Shown here: positions 1 to 9,246 of the stretch, one piece after another
Position numbering within the stretch: position 1 is the stretch's first letter
How the letters are laid out: each line of letters begins with the position of its first letter
Origin: Phenylobacterium sp.
GTDB taxonomy: Bacteria > Pseudomonadota > Alphaproteobacteria > Caulobacterales > Caulobacteraceae
DNA length: 64,000 nt
Direction of reading: 5' to 3'
Assembly (NCBI RefSeq): GCF_030651185.1
Contig: NZ_JAUSCJ010000010.1
Span: forward strand, 1-64,000
Notes under the pieces: model-generated
Seen by the model: the letters and a program-made list of their open reading frames with translations, nothing else
Database searches by the model: none
What the model was told of the DNA's origin: nothing
Translations under genes and position numbers: made by a program

Positions 1-1
1 G

Positions 2-433
2 GTGGCGCTGAAGGGCGGTGGCGCCAACGTCCCCGTCGAGCGCGCCCTCGACCTGGTCTATGGCTACGCGGTCGGCGTCGACCTGACGCGCCGGGACTTG
101 CAGAACGCCGCCAAGGACAAGGGCCAGCCCTGGGAAGCCGGTAAGGCCTTCGACGCCTCGGCCCCGATCTCCGCCATCCGCCCCTGGACCGGCCCCGCGC
201 CGCAGGGCCGCATCGCCATCTCCGTGAACGGGACGGTGAAACAGGAGGGCGTCGTGGCCGACATGATCTGGAACGTCGCCGAGATCATCGCCGAAGCCTC
301 CAAGCTCTGGACGCTCGCGCCCGGCGACCTGATCTTCACGGGCACCCCGGAAGGCGTCGCGGCCATCGTGGCCGGCGACAGGATCGAGGGCGAGGTCGAA
401 GGCGTCGGCGCCCTCAGCTTCACGATGGTTTGA
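2..433 (+). CDS. FAH-family hydrolase, C-terminal part (fumarylpyruvate/fumarylacetoacetate hydrolase)
   Basis: The reading frame is open to the left edge, so this is the C-terminal 143 residues of a longer protein. The end, with DLIFTGTPEGV followed by a GDRIEGEVEGVG stretch, is typical of the small, metal-dependent FAH-fold hydrolases that cleave fumarylpyruvate or related 1,3-diketo acids. The stop lies one base before the ATG of a zeta-class GST isomerase. Isomerase plus FAH hydrolase is the final two-step module of gentisate or homogentisate breakdown. The sequence does not say which substrate is used; the short C-terminal form favours fumarylpyruvate hydrolase. Confidence 0.8.
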   Translation: MALKGGGANVPVERALDLVYGYAVGVDLTRRDLQNAAKDKGQPWEAGKAFDASAPISAIRPWTGPAPQGRIAISVNGTVKQEGVVADMIWNVAEIIAEASKLWTLAPGDLIFTGTPEGVAAIVAGDRIEGEVEGVGALSFTMV

Positions 434-434
434 G

Positions 435-1082
435 ATGAGCCTGACCCTCTATTCCCAGTGGCGGGCCACCGCCCCCTACCGCGTGCGCATCGGTCTGGCG
501 CTTAAGGGCCTCGACTACGCCTATGAGCCCGTCGACCTGGTGGCCGGCGCCCAGCACAAGCCGGCCTATCGGGCGGTCAATATCCAGCGTCTGGTGCCGA
601 CCCTCGACCTCGGCGACGGGACCGACGTCCTGACCCAGAGCCTGGCGATCCTGGAATATCTCGATGAGACCCATCCGGACCCGGCCCTGATGCCCAAGGA
701 TCCGATGGACCGTGCCCGGGTCCGCGCCATGGCCGGCGTCATCGCCTGCGACATCCACCCGCTCAACAACATGCGGGTGCAGCGGGCCCTGGAGGCTATG
801 GACGTCGCCGCCCCGCGCCGCGCCAAGTGGACCGAGCGCTGGATCGTCGACGGCTTCAACACGCTTGAGCCGATGATCGCCAAGTACGGCAAGGGCTTCT
901 GCTTCGGCGACACGCCGACCATCGCCGACTGCTGCCTGATCCCGCAGATCTATTCCGCCGCCCGCTACAAGGTGGAGCTGGACGCCTGGCCCGCGATCCA
1001 GGCGGTGGGGCTGCGCTCCAAGGAACACCCAGCCTTCATCGCCGCATTGCCCGAGAACCAGCCGGACGCGATCCCGGCCTAA
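435..1082 (+). CDS. maiA: Maleylacetoacetate/maleylpyruvate isomerase (zeta-class GST)
   Basis: 215 residues, the usual length for MaiA. An N-terminal thioredoxin fold opens LYSQWRATAPYRVRIGLALKG, and the QSLAILEYLDE segment binds glutathione in this family. An all-helical GST C-terminal domain follows. It would isomerise maleyl- to fumaryl-acetoacetate or -pyruvate using glutathione, feeding the hydrolase encoded just upstream. The common bacterial RSSAxYRVRIAL motif reads RATAPYRVRIGL here, so both serines that usually contact glutathione are replaced by Ala and Thr. The ATG at 435 follows the upstream stop by one base, indicating translational coupling. Confidence 0.85.
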   Translation: MSLTLYSQWRATAPYRVRIGLALKGLDYAYEPVDLVAGAQHKPAYRAVNIQRLVPTLDLGDGTDVLTQSLAILEYLDETHPDPALMPKDPMDRARVRAMAGVIACDIHPLNNMRVQRALEAMDVAAPRRAKWTERWIVDGFNTLEPMIAKYGKGFCFGDTPTIADCCLIPQIYSAARYKVELDAWPAIQAVGLRSKEHPAFIAALPENQPDAIPA

Positions 1083-1088
1083 CCAATT

Positions 1089-1304
1089 CCGCTCATCCCG
1101 GCGGAGGCCGGGACCCAGATTCAACCCCGGCCTTCGATCAGGAATCCCGTTCGTGTGGTTCGTGTGGTTCGTGGTTCCAACTCTTCAAGCCGTGCGGCTG
1201 GAGAGGCCCATCAGATGTCCACGAACCACACGAACCACACGAACGGTGGATCGGCTCTCAGGCACTTGATGCATCTGGGTCCCGGCCTTCGCCGGGATGA
1301 GCGG
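1089..1304. repeat. Nested inverted repeat element (long palindromic intergenic element)
   Basis: This fills nearly the whole gap between maiA and pbpC. The outer arms are 1089-1120 and 1273-1304 (32 bp, one mismatch), of the CATCCCGGC...GCCGGGACCCAG type. The inner arms, 1148-1174 and 1219-1245, are a perfect 27-bp inverted repeat built from tandem TTCGTGTGG units, with a 44-nt loop. In RNA it would form one very long interrupted hairpin between two convergent genes. The short open frame inside it is only the translation of the repeat. Confidence 0.85.
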
Positions 1305-1319
1305 TTGAGGGGGCGGAGC

Positions 1320-3473
1320 CTAGTTTCCGCGCACCCGCACCCGCGCCGTCACCTTGCGGCCCTCTGAGTCGATGACCATCAGGCGGTAGAAGCCGGGCCC
1401 TTTGGGCCGCCAGACGACGCGGCCGGAGACCGGATCGCGGTCCAGCGGCTCGCCGTCGATGTACCAGGTGAGGCCTTCGCCGCCGGCGGCCAGGACCAGG
1501 CCGCGGGACCTTGGCCCGAAGCTTGCCACCTGCACCGCCGAACCGTCCGGCGGGAAGATCAGGCGCGGGCCCGGCGTGATGGTGTCCAGTTTCTGCAGGG
1601 CCTGCGGCGCGGCGCGGGGCGCGATGGGGCGCGGGGCGGCGGCCGGGGCGTCCAGCAGGTCGGCGACGTCGAACAGCAGGGGCAGGGCCGCGTCGCGTCC
1701 GGTCAGGCCGCCCCGCGCGCCGCCATCGGCCCGGCCCGTCCAGACCAGGATCACGTACTTGCCCACCACACCGGCGGCGACGGCGTCGCGGAAGCCGTAG
1801 GAGGTGCCGGTCTTGAAGGCCATCAGCGGCCGGCCCTTGGTGAGGGCCGCCGGGCTGGACCCGGCCGGTGGCGGGGTCTCGCGCAGGATGTCCAGCACCT
1901 GGGTCGCGGCGGCCGAGCGCATCAGCCGGTCGCCGCCTTGGCGCGGACGTTTCGCCGCGTCGGCTTCCGTCCAGGCCAGGGGCTTGGCCACCCCGCCGTC
2001 GCCCAGGGCCGCATAGAGGACGGCCAGGTCCCGCAGGCTGATGCCGACGCCGCCGAGGGCGATGGCCAGGCCCGGCGTGCGCAGCTGGCGGCGCGGGCGG
2101 ACGAGCGTCACGTCGACGGCGGCCAGCCGGGCCTCGAAGGAGGATGGCCCCACCTTCTCCAGCAGCTCGACGGCCGGCACGTTCAGGGAATGGGACAGGG
2201 CCTCACGAGCGGTGACCTTGCCGTGGAACACCCGGTCGAAGTTCTCCGGCTGGTAGTCGGCGAAGCGGCGGGGCGCGTCGTTGATCTCGGTGTCGGGCGC
2301 CGCGATGCCGTCGTCGAAGGCGAAGCCGTAGATGAAGGGCTTCAGCGACGAGCCCGGCGAGCGGATGGCCCGGGTCATGTCGATCCAGCCGCCGGGGCGG
2401 TCCAGGCCGCCCGAGCCCACGGCGGCGCGCACGGCCCGGCTCTTGATCTCCACCACCAGGATGGCGGCGGTATCCTCCGGCCCCTGGGCGCGGGAGACGG
2501 CGGCCGCCAGCGGCTCCAGCCGCGACTGCAGGCCGGCGTCGATGGTCGAGACCACCGACGCCTGGGAGGCGGGCGCGGCGCGGGCCAGCTGACCCGCCAC
2601 GTGCCATGCCATCGACGGGAAGGGGGCGCGGCCGGGCAGGGGTTCGCTGTCGGCCTCGCTGGCCTCGACCTCGGTCATCCGCCGGGCGCGGACCACCTTG
2701 TCCAGCACCTCGCGGCGGGCGGATCGCGCGGCGTCGGGGCGACGGTCGGGGCGGCGGGCCTCCGGCGACTGCGGCAGGGCGATCAGCAGGGCCTGCTCGC
2801 TGTCGGTCAGGGTCTCCGGCTCATGGCCGAAATAGGAGAGGCTGGCGGCGCGAACCCCCTCCAGGTTGCCGCCATAGGGGGCCAGGGTCAGGTAGAGGGC
2901 CAGGATCTCGCGCTTGGAATAGCGGGCCTCGATCTGCACCGCCCGGATCATCTCGATCAGCTTGGCGCCGAGGTTGCGCGGGCGGGGCTCCAGCAGGCGG
3001 GCGGTCTGCATGGTCAGCGTCGAGGCGCCGGAGGTCACCTGGCCCCGGACCAGGGCCGAGCCCCCCGCCCGGATCACGGCGATGGGGTCGACGCCCGGGT
3101 GCAGCCAGAAGCGGGCGTCCTCGATGGCCACCAGGCGTCTTTGAAAGCTTCTATCTGTGCGCGCCAGATCCGCCCGGATCCGCCATCGCCCATCCTCCAC
3201 CGGCAGGGCCCGCAGCCAGGCGCCGCGCTGGTCGAGCGCCACCGGCGAGGAGCGCTTGGCGCGGGACAGGTCCGGCGGCGCCAGGGCGTCCAGGGCGACC
3301 ACCGCCGTCTCGACAGCCAGCAGGGCGATGAGCGCCAGGGTAAGGCGCTTGATTCTTTCCTTCTCCCCTTGCGGGAGAAGGTGGCCCTGCGGAGCAGGGT
3401 CGGATGAGGGGTCGCCCAGACCTCTCCGTCGAACCCTCGCCAACAGCGCGTCGAGGGCGGCGCGACCCCTCAC
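1320..3473 (-). CDS. pbpC: Penicillin-binding protein 1C (bifunctional glycosyltransferase/transpeptidase)
   Basis: Up to 717 residues. One membrane helix (about residues 44-63) is followed by a GT51 glycosyltransferase domain with the catalytic EDARFW (E118) and GASTLTMQ motifs. The transpeptidase domain has SSLK, SLN and KTGTS motifs, and a BiPBP_C-like tail ends the protein. It would polymerise and crosslink peptidoglycan in the periplasm. It lies directly downstream of the alpha-2-macroglobulin gene, the conserved yfhM-pbpC pair. The only in-frame GTG (3473) and TTG (3443) starts lie in a repeat element. About 40 residues before the helix are therefore repeat-encoded, and the true start is uncertain. 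A purine-rich GGGGAGAAGGAAAGA sits just before an ATC codon at 3353. Confidence 0.9.
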   Translation of the reverse strand: MRGRAALDALLARVRRRGLGDPSSDPAPQGHLLPQGEKERIKRLTLALIALLAVETAVVALDALAPPDLSRAKRSSPVALDQRGAWLRALPVEDGRWRIRADLARTDRSFQRRLVAIEDARFWLHPGVDPIAVIRAGGSALVRGQVTSGASTLTMQTARLLEPRPRNLGAKLIEMIRAVQIEARYSKREILALYLTLAPYGGNLEGVRAASLSYFGHEPETLTDSEQALLIALPQSPEARRPDRRPDAARSARREVLDKVVRARRMTEVEASEADSEPLPGRAPFPSMAWHVAGQLARAAPASQASVVSTIDAGLQSRLEPLAAAVSRAQGPEDTAAILVVEIKSRAVRAAVGSGGLDRPGGWIDMTRAIRSPGSSLKPFIYGFAFDDGIAAPDTEINDAPRRFADYQPENFDRVFHGKVTAREALSHSLNVPAVELLEKVGPSSFEARLAAVDVTLVRPRRQLRTPGLAIALGGVGISLRDLAVLYAALGDGGVAKPLAWTEADAAKRPRQGGDRLMRSAAATQVLDILRETPPPAGSSPAALTKGRPLMAFKTGTSYGFRDAVAAGVVGKYVILVWTGRADGGARGGLTGRDAALPLLFDVADLLDAPAAAPRPIAPRAAPQALQKLDTITPGPRLIFPPDGSAVQVASFGPRSRGLVLAAGGEGLTWYIDGEPLDRDPVSGRVVWRPKGPGFYRLMVIDSEGRKVTARVRVRGN

Positions 3474-3518
3474 CCGACCGTCCTCCGGACGGCCACCCTC
3501 TCCCGCAGGGGGAGAGAG
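3359..3518. repeat. Inverted repeat element overlapping the start of pbpC
   Basis: The arms (about 3359-3414 and 3462-3518) are imperfect reverse complements. The left begins CCTTCTCCCCTTGCGGGAG and the right ends CTCTCCCGCAGGGGGAGAG. The same family recurs at about 50000-50163, with a related arm near 37120. The element lies between the alpha-2-macroglobulin and pbpC genes and reaches into the pbpC frame, so it supplies that gene's candidate start codons. Confidence 0.8.
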
Positions 3519-3540
3519 TTTACGCGAATTGGCTCAGACA

Positions 3541-6500
3541 CTACGGCCCCGGCGAGATGGTGGTCCGGTCGGCGGCCGTGCGAGCGTTCAGCGCGGGACG
3601 GTACATGTCCTTGGCCTGGGCGCCCGGCAGCAGGAAGTCGCCGGCGGTCACCGCGCGGGCCACATAGGCGAAGGAGAAGCTCGCCTTGCCCGCCAGGTCG
3701 GTGGCGGCGACATAGCGGTCGTCGCGGCTTTCCTGGACGTCGGCCCCGGTCAGGGTTCCCAGGAACCGGAACGGTCCGTTCTGGGCGTCGTCGGGTCCGA
3801 GCACCGTCTCGATCTCGAAGCCCGCGGGCAGCGGATCGTCGATGACCAGCGACATGGAGCGCGCCTGGCCGGAGCGCCCGGAGATCACCACGATCACCCG
3901 GTCGCCCTGGCGAAGCGCCCGGGGATCGACCACGCCACCGGTGAAGCCCACCAGCCGCTTGCTGAGGCTGATCCCGCTTTCGCTGGCCGGTGGGGCGGCG
4001 ATGGGCGTGCCCGTCACCGTCACCGTCCGCCACAGCGCATTGCCGCCGTTGACGAAGCTTGCCGCCGAAAGCTTGCCAACCGCCCAGCGCGGGGCGCCGC
4101 CCGCCGGATTCAACGGTATGGCGCCGGTGGCGGTCACCTTCATCGGACCTGCCGCCTTCAGCATGAAGTGGGCGGCCTGCAGCAGGCGGGCTTGCTCCTG
4201 GGTGTTGAGGCTGTCGGGGTCTTTCACGGCGTTCTCGAGCCGGCCCTGAAGACCACGCGCCATGCCGCTTTCCCCGGCTTCGTAGGCGAGCGCGATGACG
4301 CCGGCCAGGTCCCGCAGCGGGCTCTGGTACCAGTCGCTGTCCTCGCGATAGCCGAGGCCGGCGATGGCCTGGCGCAGGGCCGAGCGGGCCCGGGCGTGGT
4401 CACCCATCAGGGCCAGACCGGCGCCCACCTGGGCCTTGGCCAGGGGCGACTTCTCGCTCTTCATCTGCACGTCGTGCCACCAGCGCAGGCGGCCCAGGTC
4501 ACCGCGTCCGCCCTTGGCCAGGACGTAGAGGGCGTAGGCGGAGGCCCGCGACCGCATGGTCTCGGTGGCTTTCTTGGACGCCTCAGGCGAGCCCGCCCAC
4601 CACTCGGGATATTCCGTGCGGTAGGAGATCGAGACCCAACCGGTGGGCTGGGAGATCTGGCGCATGGCCGACAGCGCCCGGTCGACCGCCTGTTGCGGCA
4701 CTGGCACGCCCGCGCGCTGGGCCTCGATCAGGAAGTCGGTGGCGTAGGCGCCCAGCCAGGCGTCGGCCTCCCCGTCGCCCACCCGCCAGAGGCCGAAGGC
4801 CCCGTCGAGGGTCTGGCGGTCCAGCAGGCGGCCCACCGCCCCGGCCAGGGCGGCCGAAGAGCGCTTGACCTTCGGGTCGCTGCTGACCTCCTGGGCGTAG
4901 AGCAGGGGATAGGCCGCCGAGATGGTTTGCTCGGTGCAGCCATAGGGGTAGCGCGACAGGGCCACGGCGATCGGCCCGGGGTCGAAGCCCCGGAAGGGGG
5001 AGTAGCTGACCTGCAGGGTCGCGTCGCCCGCCGCCAGACCTGAGAGCAGGTTGGCCGTGGGTGTGTAGCTGGTCCCGGGGCGTTGCAGATCGATGGTGGT
5101 CCGGGTGACAGGGCTCCAGCCCAGGCGGGTCTGGATCGGATAGTCGCGAGTGGTCGTGAAGCCCGGTCCGGAAACCGTGAACCCGACCTTGCCGATACCG
5201 GCGCGGATGGGGGCGTCGAAGGCTATCCGCTCAGCGACCCGCTGATTGAGGGCCAGCTGATAGGCCTTCTTGAACGGCGCCAGGATGCCGCCCGACGAGG
5301 TGAGCTGGGCGACGTACTGGCCGACCTTGCCCTCCAGGTTATGCAGTTCCAGTGTCGCGAAGGCCTTGTCCCCGGGGGCCAGGAAGCGCGGCAGGGAGAG
5401 TTCGGTCACCACAGGCTCGCGCACGGTGAGCGGCTTGGAGGCCGATCCCACGGCGGTGTCGGTCCAGGCCACGGCCATCAGCCGCAGTTCGCCGTTGAAG
5501 TCCGGGGCGGGGAACTTGATCACCGCCTTGCCATCCAGCCCGGTCTCCACCACCCCCGACCACAGGGCCACGGTCTTGATAGGGGTGACGGTCAGGCCCT
5601 CGCCGCCGATCTCGTCGCCGCCGAAGCTGACATTGGCCGGCGCGCCCAGGTTCGGGTCGAGCATCCGGCCGTAGTCGTCACGGTAGTCCAGCGTCAGGGC
5701 CTTCTTGCCGAAGTACCACTTCACCGGATCGGGGCTGTCGAACTTGGTCAGCCGCAGGATGCCCTCGTCCACGGCCGCCAGCGTCACGTGCGCCCGGCCG
5801 CCGAGCCCGGCGCCCTTGATGGTGATCGGCACGCTGAGCGTGGCCTTGGAGTCCACCTTGACCGGGGTTCCCAGCTCCACGTTGAGCTTGCGGCTCTTGG
5901 GATCGAGGGGGACGTAGACCAGGCCGAGGGCCCGGCGGGGCTTGGGCGCGGCGACGGGATCGCGGGGCTGCACCACGCTCACCAGCACATAGGCCCCGCC
6001 GCCCCAGGCGCCGTTGGTCTTCAGGCGCACGGTGGCGCCGTCCTTGCCGACCGTGACGGTCTTGAAGTCGATCAGCCGGTCGGTGGCCACCGCGATCTGG
6101 GCCTCCCCGGCATAGGGGGGCTTCAGGGTGATCTCGACGGTGTCGCCCTGGGCGTAGGCCTTGGCCCCGGCGCTGACGCGCACGAAGTCGGGGGCCTCGA
6201 CGTCCTTGGCCGGCGCGCCCCAGCCCGAGGCGAAGCGGATGACGCTTTTCGCGCCGCCGGGTCCGGTCAGCTCCAGGCGATAGTCGCCCCAGCCGAGACG
6301 GCGCGAGATGCGGGCCGGAGCCCCGGCGCCGACGTTCAGCGCACCCTTCTGCACCACCACGTCGCGGCTGGTCCGCCGCCACTGCCAGCGGCCGTCCTGC
6401 TGGAACCAGTCATAGTCCCAGTTCTCGGCGATCAGGCTGTAGGCGACGCCGTTGGCGGATGTGCGCTTGCCGGCCGCGTCGGCGGCGATGACGTTCAGCG

Positions 6501-8661
6501 CGATGGTGGGGTCGCCATTGCCACCGGTGTCGCCCTGGTCGACCTTGACCCCCAGATAGAGGGGCTTGGTGCGGATCTTCAGGTTCAGCCCCTCGCGCAC
6601 CGGCCGGCCGCCGGGCTCGAAGACGCTGGCGGTCATGATGGCCGACAGCGGCTGGGGGGTGTCGCCGGCCTCGGCGGCCGACAGCTTCAGGACCGCGCGG
6701 CCCTCACCGTCGGTGACGGTCTGGCCGAGATCGAGGTACTTCTCCTCGAAGGGGCTGACCTGGTCGCCCCACGAATAGCCCTCGAACTGCGGGAAGGGAT
6801 CGGCGTCGACCTTCAGCCGCGCCTCGCCCTGGACCTGCAGCCCGGCGCCCGCCGCGCCGTAGAGGAAGCGGGCGTTGATGTCGACATTGCGGATTTCCGC
6901 GGTCTTCAGCGGAACCGATTCCTGGCCGACGGTGGTCACCGCCAGGCGTTGCGGGGCGAAGTCCTCGACCGAGAAGCTCAGGCTTCCGGCGGGTTGCTCC
7001 AGGCCGTCGATCTCGACCTTGGCGGTCCAGCGGCCACGGGGCGCGCTCTTGGGCAGGACCACGTCGGCGCCCACCGAGCCTGCCGGGGCGCGGTCGAAGG
7101 CGTAGCGCTTGAACTCCACGCCCGAGGGCCGACGCACCACGATGGCGCCCTTGCGGTCCTTGACGGCCTTGACCTCGCGGTCGCGGAGCAGGGCGTTCAG
7201 GTGGACGGTCTCGCCGGGGCGATAGATGCCGCGATCACCATAGATGTAGGCGTCGACAGCGGTGGAGACCGAGCGGCCGGCCGTGCCGCCGTCCGGGCTT
7301 TCGCTGGTGCGGCCGCCGATGCCCTGTTTCGACAGGTCGACGGGCGCGCGGTCGAGGTCAAGCACCGCGAGGTCGCCGGCCTGGCCATAGGCCATCACCA
7401 TCTTGGCGTCGGCGGGGCCCTCGCCCTCCAGCAGGGCGTGGTCAAAGCGCACGCGGCCCGAGGCGTCGGCATTGGCCACGGCCAGGTCCTCGCCATTGCG
7501 GGCCACCAGGGTGACCTTTACGCCGGGCAGGGTCTTGGCGGTCTTCAGCGAGCGGACCACCACGTCCAGCGCCTCGGAACCGTCATAGGCCGAGAGCGCC
7601 ATGTCGGTGAACATCACCCAGCGCCTCGCCTGAGCCGGCGGGTTGGGGTCGAGGCTCTCGCCGTCGTCGCCCTTGATGGCCCGGCCACCCGAGGCGTCGC
7701 GGGCCTTGATGACATAACCGCCCGGCTTCATGTCCTTGAGCACGGCGCCCAGGGGGAAGACGGTGGTGGTGCGGTCGCCGGCGTTCTGGGCGTTCACCGC
7801 CACCTCGCCCTTCCAGACGACGCGGCCCTCGTCGTCGGGACTGTCGGAGCCGTAGTCGTCGGAATACTGGCCCTCGGGGGTGGGATCGGGGGCGCTGATC
7901 GACTTGCGGACCAGGTTGCGGTCCACCACGCGCCAGACCTCGACATAGAGCCTGCTGACATTGACGGTCTCGATGCCGATGCCATCGGCGTCCTCGCGCG
8001 GCAGGATCACGCCCTCGCCGGCGAAGCCGACATAGGGAGGCTTCTCGCCGAAGGTGAAGTCGACGTCGGCATTGGCGGCCAGGACCTCGCCGCCGCGGGC
8101 CGGCAAACCTTTGAGCAGGGTCACGCGGCGATCGGTGAAGCCGACGCCGGCGACGCAGAGTTCGGAACCCTTCACAGAGACGGCCGGGCTGCTTCCGAGA
8201 TCGGGCGCCACCAGCACGAAGTCGGCATAGGACTTGGCGGGATCGAGCGGCCTCGTCAGCTCGACGCAGGCTAGCGGCTCGGGCTTGGAGGTGTCGATGC
8301 GCGAACGCCAGACCGCGAAGCCCTCGGGCTTGGGGATGCCGCGCCGGGGCGCGCTGGCGTTGCGGGGCTTGCCGAACAGGGACCAGCCCTGGGCGCCCGG
8401 CTCCAGCTTGGCGGTGGGGCCGGACTTGCCGGCGCCGAACAGGGACAGGCCGTCCATGCCCTTGGCGGCGATGAAGCCGCCCCCGAAGGCCGCCACCAGC
8501 AGGCCGGCGGCCAGCAGGGCCGGCACACGGCTGGTCCGCGCGCGGTCGGCCCAGCCCTTAAGGCGGTCGCGGAAGGCGGAGGTGGGACGCTGCGGCGCCG
8601 GATCGGGCCGGGGCATGGGCTCAGGCGCGCCCTCAGTCGGCGTCTCGTCGCTCGGAGCCAT
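3541..8661 (-). CDS. Bacterial alpha-2-macroglobulin family protein (YfhM-like)
   Basis: 1706 residues, normal for bacterial alpha-2-macroglobulins. A cytoplasmic Pro-rich head of about 45 residues precedes one membrane helix (about 46-66), so the protein is anchored by a helix rather than by the lipobox of the E. coli homologue. Repeated beta-sandwich (MG) domains follow, then the thioester motif CTEQ at residues 1242-1245 within YPYGCTEQ and an alpha/alpha-toroid region. It is expected to trap attacking proteases in the periplasm while PBP1C, encoded next, repairs the wall. The ATG at 8661 has a GGGGAGG ribosome-binding site. A TTGACGC box, like the Caulobacter -35, lies about 60 bp upstream, but I see no clear -10. 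Confidence 0.92.
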   Translation of the reverse strand: MAPSDETPTEGAPEPMPRPDPAPQRPTSAFRDRLKGWADRARTSRVPALLAAGLLVAAFGGGFIAAKGMDGLSLFGAGKSGPTAKLEPGAQGWSLFGKPRNASAPRRGIPKPEGFAVWRSRIDTSKPEPLACVELTRPLDPAKSYADFVLVAPDLGSSPAVSVKGSELCVAGVGFTDRRVTLLKGLPARGGEVLAANADVDFTFGEKPPYVGFAGEGVILPREDADGIGIETVNVSRLYVEVWRVVDRNLVRKSISAPDPTPEGQYSDDYGSDSPDDEGRVVWKGEVAVNAQNAGDRTTTVFPLGAVLKDMKPGGYVIKARDASGGRAIKGDDGESLDPNPPAQARRWVMFTDMALSAYDGSEALDVVVRSLKTAKTLPGVKVTLVARNGEDLAVANADASGRVRFDHALLEGEGPADAKMVMAYGQAGDLAVLDLDRAPVDLSKQGIGGRTSESPDGGTAGRSVSTAVDAYIYGDRGIYRPGETVHLNALLRDREVKAVKDRKGAIVVRRPSGVEFKRYAFDRAPAGSVGADVVLPKSAPRGRWTAKVEIDGLEQPAGSLSFSVEDFAPQRLAVTTVGQESVPLKTAEIRNVDINARFLYGAAGAGLQVQGEARLKVDADPFPQFEGYSWGDQVSPFEEKYLDLGQTVTDGEGRAVLKLSAAEAGDTPQPLSAIMTASVFEPGGRPVREGLNLKIRTKPLYLGVKVDQGDTGGNGDPTIALNVIAADAAGKRTSANGVAYSLIAENWDYDWFQQDGRWQWRRTSRDVVVQKGALNVGAGAPARISRRLGWGDYRLELTGPGGAKSVIRFASGWGAPAKDVEAPDFVRVSAGAKAYAQGDTVEITLKPPYAGEAQIAVATDRLIDFKTVTVGKDGATVRLKTNGAWGGGAYVLVSVVQPRDPVAAPKPRRALGLVYVPLDPKSRKLNVELGTPVKVDSKATLSVPITIKGAGLGGRAHVTLAAVDEGILRLTKFDSPDPVKWYFGKKALTLDYRDDYGRMLDPNLGAPANVSFGGDEIGGEGLTVTPIKTVALWSGVVETGLDGKAVIKFPAPDFNGELRLMAVAWTDTAVGSASKPLTVREPVVTELSLPRFLAPGDKAFATLELHNLEGKVGQYVAQLTSSGGILAPFKKAYQLALNQRVAERIAFDAPIRAGIGKVGFTVSGPGFTTTRDYPIQTRLGWSPVTRTTIDLQRPGTSYTPTANLLSGLAAGDATLQVSYSPFRGFDPGPIAVALSRYPYGCTEQTISAAYPLLYAQEVSSDPKVKRSSAALAGAVGRLLDRQTLDGAFGLWRVGDGEADAWLGAYATDFLIEAQRAGVPVPQQAVDRALSAMRQISQPTGWVSISYRTEYPEWWAGSPEASKKATETMRSRASAYALYVLAKGGRGDLGRLRWWHDVQMKSEKSPLAKAQVGAGLALMGDHARARSALRQAIAGLGYREDSDWYQSPLRDLAGVIALAYEAGESGMARGLQGRLENAVKDPDSLNTQEQARLLQAAHFMLKAAGPMKVTATGAIPLNPAGGAPRWAVGKLSAASFVNGGNALWRTVTVTGTPIAAPPASESGISLSKRLVGFTGGVVDPRALRQGDRVIVVISGRSGQARSMSLVIDDPLPAGFEIETVLGPDDAQNGPFRFLGTLTGADVQESRDDRYVAATDLAGKASFSFAYVARAVTAGDFLLPGAQAKDMYRPALNARTAADRTTISPGP

Positions 8662-8987
8662 CGCCCCCTCCCCGGATGACTAGAGTGTTGCCGGCAGAGG
8701 GGAGGGCAAAGGCAGGCCAGCGTCAATTGGCGTAGCCTGTTGCGGGCGTTTTCGCGGGTGATTTTCCAGGACCGCGATGCCGGAGAGGCGCGGGTCTTGC
8801 CGTTCGCGGGAGATGTCTCCCCACGGATGAATTTTCACGCGCACCGAGAACCCACGAACACCGACTCGCCGAACACGAATTCTATCGCCTCGCTGCACCG
8901 CATTGTGATCGCAACCGCTTGACACAGAGGCGCGTTGGAGTCGTGATCAGCCATTCTTGCTGCAACGCACACAACGCGAGGCCGCCT
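8662..8987. other. Divergent intergenic region, 326 bp
   Basis: This separates the leftward alpha-2-macroglobulin gene from the rightward small ORF. It holds a TTGACGC box facing left (about 8723-8729) and a perfect TTGACA box facing right (8920-8925), neither with a convincing -10. A stretch near 8845-8880 (CCACGAACACCG, CGAACACGAATT) resembles a decayed copy of the CCACGAACC-type repeat at 1219-1245. I see no credible gene here. Confidence 0.5.
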
Positions 8988-9167
8988 ATGACAGACCAAC
9001 CGTTCGCCTACTCGCTGGCCCATGCCGAGCGCGGTTGGTCGTGGTCCGTCTATGACGAGGACGGCGAGACCGTGGCCACCGGCCTCGACCTCAGCCAGTC
9101 CGACGCCCAGGCCGCCGTCGAGGCCACCATCCGTCGCGTCTCCTGGAGATACGCGCCCAGCGCTTGA
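8988..9167 (+). CDS. Small hypothetical protein, 59 aa
   Basis: I do not recognise a family. The frame stays open upstream to 8919, but the ATG at 8988 is the natural start because the codons before it read as non-coding. The product is small, soluble and acidic in the middle, with a WSWSVYDEDGETVATGLD segment that looks like a short beta-hairpin, followed by a helix (SQSDAQAAVEATIRRV). It stands alone, 79 bp before the M2 peptidase gene. The coding potential looks real because composition and periodicity match the neighbours. Confidence 0.6.
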   Translation: MTDQPFAYSLAHAERGWSWSVYDEDGETVATGLDLSQSDAQAAVEATIRRVSWRYAPSA

Positions 9168-9246
9168 CGGCTAACCCGGCTGGAGGTCCCATCGCGGTCA
9201 TGGCGGCGCAAACGCGTCGCACCCCTCACCGCGCAAGGACGATCCC

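Noticed and set aside
1155..1367. Short ORF with an NHTNHTN repeat
   Set aside because: It is the translation of the tandem CACGAACCA units of the inverted repeat and has no ribosome-binding site.
5083..8274. Very long open frame (over 1000 codons) on the plus strand opposite the alpha-2-macroglobulin gene
   Set aside because: It is a mirror frame of a high-GC gene. The composition is rich in Arg, Gly, His and Asp with no recognisable domain, while the minus-strand protein has a full thioester motif and family structure.
8740..8922. ORFs of about 60-80 codons in the 8662-8987 gap on both strands
   Set aside because: They overlap each other, lack ribosome-binding sites and show no protein-like composition.
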